Source: JAAFHS01 sp031396505 (GTDB taxonomy: Bacteria > Pseudomonadota > Alphaproteobacteria > Rhodobacterales > Rhodobacteraceae). Taken from it: 51,204 nt of DNA. Positions within the stretch are counted from its first letter, which is position 1. The number at the start of each line of letters is the position of its first letter. The notes below the pieces were generated by a model. That model saw only the letters and a program-made list of their open reading frames with translations, was not told the origin of the DNA and did not search any database. The stretch is from positions 1 through 51,204 of the forward strand of contig JANNKX010000350.1 in assembly GCA_031396505.1 (NCBI GenBank). Direction: 5' to 3'. Position numbers and translations under genes: made by a program. Shown in pieces: positions 34,248 to 41,179 of this stretch.

Positions 34248-35251
34248 CACTTCCCTCCCTTCTTGGGCGTATAGGCCAAGGCCATGTGGCGGAAGGTGTT
34301 GTTCATCAAGACCGCGCCGAGCAGCAGGACCCCGATGATCAGGGAAGACCAGTTGCGGTCGAAATCGGTGTAGTAGATGCCTTGGGTCACGATCGCGAAA
34401 GTGACCGTCCCAAAGAAGATGCCTACGACGGAGCCAAAGCCCCCGGTCAACAGCACCCCGCCAACGACCACTGCGATGATCGAGTTGAAGATGAACGACT
34501 GCCCACCCGCAACCTGGGCCGAATTGTAAAGGATCGCCTGGCACATGCCGACGAAGGCAGCCGAAGTGGACGACAGAACGAACAGGATCATCGTCAGCCG
34601 GTCCGTTGGGATGCCTGCATTGCGGGCGGAAACCTTGTCGCCGCCCATGGCGAAAATCCAGTTTCCGAACGGGCTGAAGTGGACAAAGAAGATGTAAAGC
34701 GCGGTCAGGCCCATCCACCACAGGACCATCACCTGAAGCTGCCCGCCCATCACGAAATCACCAAAGATGGCCTTGGCGGGCCCTTCGGTGGCCAGCGCGA
34801 CGGATGTGGATTTGGTGATCAGCACGGTCAGTCCCAGAACGATGCCTTGCACCGCAAACAGGCTGCCCAAGGTGACGATCAACGACGGCACAGCCGTCTT
34901 GATGATCAAAAAGCCGTTTACCAGCCCCACGATCACCCCGAAAGACAGCGCCACGGCGACACCCAGCCAGATCGACAAACCGTAATGGCCCGAGATGACG
35001 GCCACGGTCATTGCCCCAAAAGGCACCATGGCGCCGACCGAGATATCCAATTCGCCCGCGATCATCAGCAGGCCGAGGGGAATGGCAATGACGCCAAGGT
35101 TGGCGGCGACGTTCAACCAACTGGCCATGCCGCCGGGCTTCAGAAAGGTTACGCCGCCGAAAATGGCAAAGAAAATCAGGACGGCGACAAGGCCAAGGGC
35201 TGCCCCGGCTTCGGGACGGCGCAAAAGGCCGCCAAAGGAAATGCTTAACAT
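34247..35251 (-). CDS. Sugar-type ABC transporter permease (RbsC/FrcC family)
   Basis: A 334-residue BPD_transp_2 permease with 8-10 membrane segments, for example LGLVAVLIFFAIFGGVTFL, GLLMIAGELDISVGAM (conserved ELDLSVG-type motif), VALSFGVIVGLVNGFLI, and IIAVVVGGVLLTGGFGSVVG near the C-terminus. It imports a monosaccharide-like or cyclitol substrate with the ATPase and binding protein on either side. A perfect 10-bp hairpin lies in the gap between it and the upstream binding-protein gene. Confidence 0.93.
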   Translation of the reverse strand: MLSISFGGLLRRPEAGAALGLVAVLIFFAIFGGVTFLKPGGMASWLNVAANLGVIAIPLGLLMIAGELDISVGAMVPFGAMTVAVISGHYGLSIWLGVAVALSFGVIVGLVNGFLIIKTAVPSLIVTLGSLFAVQGIVLGLTVLITKSTSVALATEGPAKAIFGDFVMGGQLQVMVLWWMGLTALYIFFVHFSPFGNWIFAMGGDKVSARNAGIPTDRLTMILFVLSSTSAAFVGMCQAILYNSAQVAGGQSFIFNSIIAVVVGGVLLTGGFGSVVGIFFGTVTFAIVTQGIYYTDFDRNWSSLIIGVLLLGAVLMNNTFRHMALAYTPKKGGK

Positions 35252-35284
35252 GGTCTGCCCCCCGCTAAAGGAATGAAGGTGGGT

Positions 35285-35309
35285 CCGGCCCGCAATCGCT
35301 GCGGGCCGG
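35285..35309. promoter_or_regulatory. Intercistronic hairpin between binding-protein and permease genes
   Basis: CCGGCCCGCA and TGCGGGCCGG form a perfect 10-bp stem with a 5-base loop. There is no T-tract. Such stems commonly stabilise the binding-protein mRNA or attenuate downstream genes. Confidence 0.7.
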
Positions 35310-35319
35310 GGGCGGCAGC

Positions 35320-36291
35320 TTAGCGTGCGCCCAGTTTCACACCGGCCAGCGTGGCCTCGATGTTCGAAGCATCGACAATGCCCGGACCGGTCAGAACCGG
35401 GAACACCGGCAGATCGGTGCCAAAGTCGATGGAAGACGCCAGCAGGCTGACGGCAAGGAACGACTGCAGATAGGGTTGCTGATCAATCGCAAAGGCTTGC
35501 GTGCCCGCCTGAATCCGGTCCAGACCGGCCTGGTTCATGTCGAACGAACCCAGCATGGCCGGTGTCGCCTGACCAGCCTGTGCCACGGCAATCGCGGCGC
35601 TGTCGGCGTCGCCTGCGCTGATGGTGATGACACCATCGATGGTGGGATCCTTCAGCAATTCCGCCTTGATTGCCTCGGCGACAGCCGTTGCATCACCAAA
35701 GCTTGTGGTCGGCAGCGGCAATTGGACGCCCGTGCCGCCTGCAGCGGTGACGCCTTCAATCACGCCCTTGCAGCGCGCTTCGGTATTGGCCGCACCCGGC
35801 AGGGTGTTGACGCACAAGATGTTCTTCTTGCCAGCGGTGCCAAAGTATTCGCCGCCCGCAACCCCGGCCACATACTCATCAGAGCCGACATAGTTGATGG
35901 CACCCAGTTCGATGGCCTTGTCCGCGCCGCCTGCGTTCATCAGGATCACGGTGATGCCTGCCGCAATGGCTTCCTTGATCGCCGGATCTTCAGCCTCGGG
36001 CACCCAATTCGGGATCACCAGACCGTCGACCTCCATCGAAATAGCGGTCCGGATCAACTGCACCACGTCGGGCGCAAAGTTGTCATAGTTGACCAAACGA
36101 AGGTAAGTCACGCTGCCGCCGTTGGCCTCAACTGCCGGGGTGGCATCATCGATCCCCTTCTTGATGATGTTCCAGAAGGCGTCATCGTTCGAACCCCCGA
36201 TGACTGCGATTTCCGCCGCCATCGCGGCAGAACCCGCTGCGACCAGTGCAGTTGTAGCCATCACGCGGGCTATGGTTTTCATGAAGCTCAT
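35320..36291 (-). CDS. Sugar-type ABC transporter substrate-binding protein
   Basis: A 323-residue periplasmic protein of the Peripla_BP_4 (RbsB-like) family. The signal peptide ends AAGSAAMAAE. The mature protein starts IAVIGGSNDDAFWNIIKKGI, the usual ligand-entry region, followed by VDGLVIPNWVPEAED, VGSDEYVAGVAGGEYFG, DGVITISAGDADSAAIA and GSFDMNQAGLDRIQAG. The start at 36291 is fixed by GGGAGGAG 7 bases upstream. Rhizopine-binding MocB belongs to this same family, so a cyclitol ligand is plausible; the sequence does not prove it. Confidence 0.92.
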   Translation of the reverse strand: MSFMKTIARVMATTALVAAGSAAMAAEIAVIGGSNDDAFWNIIKKGIDDATPAVEANGGSVTYLRLVNYDNFAPDVVQLIRTAISMEVDGLVIPNWVPEAEDPAIKEAIAAGITVILMNAGGADKAIELGAINYVGSDEYVAGVAGGEYFGTAGKKNILCVNTLPGAANTEARCKGVIEGVTAAGGTGVQLPLPTTSFGDATAVAEAIKAELLKDPTIDGVITISAGDADSAAIAVAQAGQATPAMLGSFDMNQAGLDRIQAGTQAFAIDQQPYLQSFLAVSLLASSIDFGTDLPVFPVLTGPGIVDASNIEATLAGVKLGAR

Positions 36292-36395
36292 TGTCTGTCT
36301 CCTCCCTTGATCCGTCGTTCCTGACGGGTTGCGTTTGTCGTGACGTGACGACCTGACCTCACCTCCTCGTGGGGTCAGGAACGTGTTTCGTGATG

Positions 36396-37412
36396 TCAGG
36401 TGCGTACCGCCTTGGCGTTCATCCGCGCCTTCTTGGCCTCGAACCGCGCCTGCATCTGCGCCTCGGCCTCTTTCGATCCATCGTGGAAATAGCCAAACCA
36501 CTTGTCCAAAGGGATCAACCCGTCGCCGCCATAGTTCACCTCAAAATACTTGTGGTGCAGGTAATGGGCGTAGGCATGGCTGTTCAGCGGAGTGTCCTCA
36601 GTCAGCTCAAGTTTGTCGAAACCGATGTGGCCGTTGACCGCGCCAAAGCCCGCCAGATGCAACTGATACAGCGCCAGCAGCGGGTTGGAGGGGATCACAA
36701 GGTGCCAGAAGGCAACCGCATGGTAAAGAAACCCTTCAACCGGATGCATCGAAAGCGATGACCATGGGCTGGGGTTGACCGAGTTGTGGTGCACCGAGTG
36801 GATCCACTTGTACAGGATCGGCACATGGATCAGCCGGTGGATGCAGAAGAAGTGGAGCTCATGGATCGCGGGGCTGATCAGCGCAAGCACGGCAAGCCAT
36901 GGCCAATGGGTCTCCCACGGCAACCAGACAGCCCAACTGTTAGCGAAGGCCCACAGGAACAGAACTTCGACCAGCGTCCAGAGCGGGATCGAGATGAAGA
37001 ATGACCGCAGGAAATTGTCGATGTTCTGCGACTTGAACCAGAACACGTCCGAAGGCTGATCTGCCGGAAACTTGCCGTTGTATTTGAAGCGCGTGCCCTG
37101 CTTGCGACGGACGTACCAGAACAGCTCTACCGAGCCATAGAACACGAAAATTGCGGCTGCGTTCACCGCATACAGCCACAGTGCCCAACCCCAGGATAGG
37201 GTTTGCATCGTGGCCACATCGGGTACCACGAAAAACCACCACACAAGCGCCGTCGCCATGTGAAAGGCGTTCCAAGGAAACAGATATTCAGGAATCCATG
37301 CAATGGACTTAGGCAGGCTGAAGGGCCGGCGCCAGAACGGTGGAAGTTCCAGATGCGCGTTCGGCGCCCAGTCACCACGCTTGTTGCGGGTGCCAAATTG
37401 CAGATCGTCCAT
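36396..37412 (-). CDS. Di-iron membrane hydroxylase, sterol desaturase/fatty acid hydroxylase superfamily
   Basis: A 338-residue integral membrane oxygenase. The histidine clusters that bind the two irons are visible: HELHFFCIHRLIH, HSVHHNSVNP, HLAGFGAVNGH and HAYAHYLHHKYFEVN. At least four membrane segments are present (AFHMATALVWWFFVVPDVAT, FFISIPLWTLVEVLFLWAFA). It needs reducing power, which the Rieske ferredoxin and reductase of the operon would supply. Classical MocD is an alkane-hydroxylase-like protein of a different histidine-box family, so this would be a functional replacement. GGAAGGA precedes ATG 37412. It is the first gene of the operon, divergent from the LacI regulator. Confidence 0.88.
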   Translation of the reverse strand: MDDLQFGTRNKRGDWAPNAHLELPPFWRRPFSLPKSIAWIPEYLFPWNAFHMATALVWWFFVVPDVATMQTLSWGWALWLYAVNAAAIFVFYGSVELFWYVRRKQGTRFKYNGKFPADQPSDVFWFKSQNIDNFLRSFFISIPLWTLVEVLFLWAFANSWAVWLPWETHWPWLAVLALISPAIHELHFFCIHRLIHVPILYKWIHSVHHNSVNPSPWSSLSMHPVEGFLYHAVAFWHLVIPSNPLLALYQLHLAGFGAVNGHIGFDKLELTEDTPLNSHAYAHYLHHKYFEVNYGGDGLIPLDKWFGYFHDGSKEAEAQMQARFEAKKARMNAKAVRT

Positions 37413-37620
37413 TTGTATCCTTCCCACAGTCGTCGGGTCGTCGCTTAGGAAACTGCCGACCGCGCTAATTTCCCCTGGGCCTAGCCCAATCGGCTTGGCC
37501 CTCAGCTGCACCAGTTTCGCTTCACCAACCAGATCTCAGCATTTTCGCTCGTTTCGTCGCTTGTAGATAAACGCCTTGACGCAGATCAAATCAAGCAGCC
37601 ATGATATAGGAAACATGTAA

Positions 37621-37659
37621 TCGTATCATTCACGTCATGTTGCCAAAATAATGATACGA
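37621..37659. promoter_or_regulatory. Probable LacI-family operator (inverted repeat)
   Basis: TCGTATCATT (37621-37630) and AATGATACGA (37650-37659) are perfect inverted repeats separated by 19 bases. They lie 17 bases before the lacI-type start and in the divergent promoter region. The position suggests joint control of the regulator and the catabolic operon. TTGACG at 37576 may be the -35 of a rightward promoter. Confidence 0.6.
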
Positions 37660-37675
37660 AAAGGATCAAAACCAT

Positions 37676-38698
37676 ATGCGTCGCCCTAAAATTCCAGATC
37701 TTGCCGAAGCCGCCGGGGTCTCTGTCGCAACGGTAAACCGCGTGTTGTCAGGCGCATCGAACGTCCGTCTGGCAACGCGGGAAAGGGTGCAGCAAGCCGC
37801 TGAAAAAATTGGCTTCTACGCACTTGGCAGTATCCAGGCGCGCGTCGCAGCGGCCCGCCCGCACCTGCGCTTGGGGGTGCTGCTGTTGCAGCGCCACCGC
37901 CCATTCTATCAGAACGTTGCAAGCGCGCTGCAAAACGCTGCAACCGAAGCTTCAGGTGCAGAAGTGGAGCTTCAGATCGAGTTTCTGGAAGATCTTTCCC
38001 CACAGAATACCGCCACACACGCTCTTGCGCTGGCCGAGGTTTGCGATGCCATCTGCTTGACCTCGGCAGTACACCCCGTTGTCACCGCGGCCGTCGAACG
38101 TATCCAGTCCAATGGCACGCCGGTGTTCGCTTTGATCTCGCAGCTCTCGGCGACGGGTCAGATGCACTATGTCGGCCTCGACAACTGGAAGGTCGGCCGC
38201 ACCTCTGCCTGGGCCTTTGCAAATATCTGCAAGGTCCCCGGCAAGATCGGCATTCTGATGGGCAACCCACGTTACCGCAACCAAGAGATGAATGAGACCG
38301 GTTTTCGGTCTTACTTTCGCGAGTTGGCACCCGACTTCACCCTTCTCGAGCCGATCTCGACACATGAAGCAGCGGCTGTCGCCCAAGAAATGACCGAGCG
38401 GCTCTTGTCACAGTACCCCGAACTTGTCGGCCTTTATGTTTCAGGCGGTGGCATCAGCGGCGCGTTGGCCGCGCTCAAATCGAGCGGCCGTGCCGGCCAG
38501 ATTGTCGTTGTCGGCTACGACTTGACCGAGGTCACCCGTTCGGCACTTCTTGACGGCTCGATGAGCATTGTCATCTCACATCCACTGCCGCATCTGGCAA
38601 GAGAAGTCATCGAAGGGATGGTGCGGGCGTGTGCGAACCAGAGCGGAAGCCAGACATCCATTGTGCCCTTTGAAATCTACACGCGGGAAAACATCTGA
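37676..38698 (+). CDS. LacI-family transcriptional regulator
   Basis: A 340-residue repressor. The N-terminal HTH is IPDLAEAAGVSVATVNRVLS followed by the hinge region. The C-terminal Peripla_BP-like domain binds an effector (LGVLLLQRHRPFYQNVASAL, DAICLTSAVHPVVTAAVERI, IVVVGYDLTEVTRSALLDGS). The ligand-binding domain resembles that of the ABC binding protein, so the imported compound is the likely inducer. AAGGA precedes ATG 37676. It is transcribed away from the catabolic operon with an inverted-repeat operator between. Confidence 0.93.
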   Translation: MRRPKIPDLAEAAGVSVATVNRVLSGASNVRLATRERVQQAAEKIGFYALGSIQARVAAARPHLRLGVLLLQRHRPFYQNVASALQNAATEASGAEVELQIEFLEDLSPQNTATHALALAEVCDAICLTSAVHPVVTAAVERIQSNGTPVFALISQLSATGQMHYVGLDNWKVGRTSAWAFANICKVPGKIGILMGNPRYRNQEMNETGFRSYFRELAPDFTLLEPISTHEAAAVAQEMTERLLSQYPELVGLYVSGGGISGALAALKSSGRAGQIVVVGYDLTEVTRSALLDGSMSIVISHPLPHLAREVIEGMVRACANQSGSQTSIVPFEIYTRENI

Positions 38699-38915
38699 GC
38701 GTCGACCGACTGCTTTTTCTTTGCAGCGAGCGTCGGCTTGGGTGAAGGTTTTCGGATGCGGGCCGTGGCGTGGTGTTGGGGGGGTGCTTCTGCAGACCCG
38801 ACAGCAGGGTCGACAAGCGCGGCGCGACAACAGATGATCAAGGCGGACCTTGCTCTGTCCTCCAAGACCCATTCGGATGGACCTGCACCGGTTTTGTTCT
38901 GGTCAGGTGCGCATG

Positions 38916-39511
38916 TTAGGCGGCCTTCTTTTCGAAAGCCACGGGTGATTTCGCGTTGTGGTACAGGCCCCTGTCAGTCGCGTCGTCGATCACCTGCGCC
39001 ACCCGTATTTTCAGCTTGCGGGCCGTCTTGTGCCGACTGCGCCAAAGCGGCTCCAGAATTTCGACCACATCGCGCCTACGAATGTCCTCAATCGGGCGAT
39101 TGCCGATCTTGGGGAAAACGTAGACCGCAAGGCTGGACAGCCTGCGCTTGGACTGGCTCCTGGCCCATATGGGGCACCCTTTGCATAAAACTGCCGAGCC
39201 GCCTGCTCGAACGACTGCCGCTCGCGCCGCTTCTCATCCAGCGGATTGACCCCGGCGCGACACGGCTTCCGCATCCGGGCGGCCATCTCGCGCGCCTCCG
39301 CAAGGCCGATGTCCTTGCGTGACCCGAGGCCGACCTTGATCCGATAAGGTTTCCCTGTGCCGCTTGTTCGGCCCTTTATGGTGCTGCGAACAATCCAAGA
39401 GCGTGCTTCAGTTGCCGAGACCGCGAGACACAGACCGTCGCCATCAGCATGCACGCCAAGCGCCAGTTTTCCCCTTGCGCCCCTGTCAGTAAAGGTTGCC
39501 AACGCCTTCAT
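38916..39511 (-). pseudogene. P4-type tyrosine integrase, frameshifted and truncated
   Basis: From 39511 the frame encodes the integrase N-terminal DUF4102 domain: DRGARGKLALGVHADGDGLC, YRIKVGLGSRKDIGLAEARE, and NPLDEKRRERQSFEQAARQF. After about 39,110 the frame changes and continues as KIGNRPIEDIRRRDVVEILE, then PLWRSRHKTARKLKIRVAQV, ending TAA at 38916. This is the core-binding part. The catalytic domain (Arg...HxxR...Tyr) is absent. It lies 140 bases from attR and starts beside it, as expected for the integrase of a tRNA-targeted island. Confidence 0.85.
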
Positions 39512-39653
39512 CCCAGTGATTTTCCCAGCAGTATCGGTGGGATTGGATGATACTCGGTCCTACAGATTAATGCAGGGGACCGAGTTTTACATCGATGAAA
39601 TAAGGAAGGTATGAGTGCATGTGAGACAAGCGTCGATGGTCGTTTGGTGGCCG

Positions 39654-39667
39654 CCCTCGCCACCACT
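39654..39667. repeat. attR: 14-bp direct repeat of the tRNA-Met 3' end
   Basis: CCCTCGCCACCACT, identical to the tRNA-Met 3' end at 28,277-28,290. It marks the right boundary of the island; the chromosomal MBL gene follows 15 bases later. Confidence 0.8.
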
Positions 39668-39681
39668 TTCTTCCCGACCTG

Positions 39682-40518
39682 TTACCGCGTGATGTCAATC
39701 ACCTGCAGATCGCGCCCACAGAACGCGCCCGGAAACAGGCGTTTCGCGTGACCGTCAATCGCGTTTAGTTCGGCATCATCGCGGCGGATCGCGTGGTGGA
39801 TGAACCCCACCTGCCGCGCGCCCGCCGCCTGCGCCAGTCGCACGCCCTGCTCCCACGTCGAATGGCCCCAACCGGCATGCGCGGCAAATTCTTCATCCGC
39901 AAAGGTTGCGTCGTACAGGAACAGATCGCAGTCGCGGATCAGGCCCATCACATTTTCATCCAGCGTGCCCGGCACATGTTCGGTATCGGTAATCACCGCG
40001 ACCGCACGCCCGCCCCATTCCACCCGGTATCCCACGGCTTGCCCCGGATGGTTCAACAGCGCCGTACGGATCACCACGCCGGGATGCGGCGTCAGCACAT
40101 CACCGGGCGCGAATTCACCGGTATCCAGACGGGCGCAGCAGTATTCGGTGCCAATCGGAAAGAACGGCGCACGCATATATGTGGCCATCAGATCCTGCGT
40201 CGTCATCGTGCCCGCCAGATGCCCGGTCATGATTTTCAGCCGGGCCTTATCGCTGTAGAGTGGAAAGAAAAACGGCAGGCCCGCGATATGATCATAATGC
40301 GAATGGGTCAGGAACAGCGTCGCATCCCTTTGCCCTTCGGCTGTCAATGCGGCCCCGGCGGGCAACAAACCGGTGCCTGCATCAAACAACAGCACATGAT
40401 CGCCACAGCGCATTTCGATGCAGATCGTATTACCGCCATAGGTGGCGAAGTCGGGCCCCGACACCGGCAGGCTGCCACGCACGCCCCACAGTTTCACCAC
40501 GAACCGGTCTGCGGTCAT
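39682..40518 (-). CDS. MBL-fold metal-dependent hydrolase
   Basis: A 278-residue metallo-beta-lactamase-fold protein of the KLWGVRGSLPVSG...YGGNTICIE group. Metal ligands are in FLTHSHYDHIAGLPFF (HxHxDH), later HPGQAVGYR, ITDTEHVPG and FIHHAIRRDD. No signal peptide is seen. Relatives include phosphodiesterases and RNase Z-like enzymes. It is the last gene of a minus-strand group with a cyclic-nucleotide-binding protein and a cyclase-like DUF3095 protein, so a phosphodiesterase role is attractive but unproven. The start at 40518 (MTADRFVVKLWGVRG) is chosen over a longer frame lacking family similarity. Confidence 0.82.
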   Translation of the reverse strand: MTADRFVVKLWGVRGSLPVSGPDFATYGGNTICIEMRCGDHVLLFDAGTGLLPAGAALTAEGQRDATLFLTHSHYDHIAGLPFFFPLYSDKARLKIMTGHLAGTMTTQDLMATYMRAPFFPIGTEYCCARLDTGEFAPGDVLTPHPGVVIRTALLNHPGQAVGYRVEWGGRAVAVITDTEHVPGTLDENVMGLIRDCDLFLYDATFADEEFAAHAGWGHSTWEQGVRLAQAAGARQVGFIHHAIRRDDAELNAIDGHAKRLFPGAFCGRDLQVIDITR

Positions 40519-40675
40519 GATGACGCGTACATTGGCATGATCGAAAACACCAGTATCACAGCACGCCTTCCCCTGCATCGCCCGCCGTCGCGAAAAACGA
40601 TAGGGTCATCATTCCCAACATTCGAGGGGGAAAAGCGCACAGGCGCGAAAATGCCGCGACGTCGCGCATGCCGTG

Positions 40676-41140
40676 CTAATGCACGGCCTGTGCCGCGCGA
40701 CTGCGGGCTTCGGTCAACTCGATCGTGGTCTGGCTCAGACGGTCGGCCAGAACGCGCACGACCTCGATCGTCATTTCCGGGAAATCTGCCAGCAGCTTGA
40801 AAAAGTTATCCTTGCTGATCCGCAATGCTTCGACCTGTGTCACGGCCTTGACCGTTGCCGTGCGCGCCACGTCGCACAGAATGGCAATTTCACCGACAAT
40901 GGCGTTTTCCGTGAGTTCGGCCACGCGGATCTGGCCTGCCGGGCCATCAACCAGCACATCGGCCTTGCCCGACAGGATGACAAAGGCCGCATCGCCCGGA
41001 TCGCCCTGCGAAAACAGCACCTCATCGGCGCGGTACAGGACCCGTTCTGACGTGAACGCCAGCAATTTCAGCTTGGCAGGCGAAACTCCCGCAAACAGCG
41101 GCACCTGTTTCAGCATCTTTACTTCGTCATTCAACAGCAC
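40676..41140 (-). CDS. Stand-alone cyclic-nucleotide-binding domain protein
   Basis: A 154-residue Crp/Fnr-like sensor domain without the DNA-binding HTH. The beta-barrel and phosphate-binding cassette are visible: VLFSQGDPGDAAFVILSGKA, then VGEIAILCDVARTATVKAVT, where the Glu and Arg of the cassette are conserved (a cAMP/cGMP-binding signature). A C-terminal helix follows (EVVRVLADRLSQTTIELTEA). It lies 39 bases after the ABC protein. It may gate that protein or act as a free regulatory subunit. Confidence 0.88.
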   Translation of the reverse strand: MLLNDEVKMLKQVPLFAGVSPAKLKLLAFTSERVLYRADEVLFSQGDPGDAAFVILSGKADVLVDGPAGQIRVAELTENAIVGEIAILCDVARTATVKAVTQVEALRISKDNFFKLLADFPEMTIEVVRVLADRLSQTTIELTEARSRAAQAVH

Positions 41141-41179
41141 GTCTTACCCTTCCCGCAGCAGCCATGATCATTCATGAGA

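Larger units (their letters stand above)
28277..39667. mobile_element. Genomic island integrated in tRNA-Met
   Basis: The segment lies between a 14-bp direct repeat of the tRNA 3' end and carries a decayed P4-type tyrosine integrase next to the distal repeat, the classic signature of tRNA-targeted integration. The cargo comprises an IS30 remnant, a broken toxin with intact antitoxin, a truncated IS3 element, a nine-gene catabolic operon and a LacI regulator. The integrase is broken, so the island is probably fixed. Genes outside the repeats on both sides are ordinary chromosomal genes. Confidence 0.78.
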
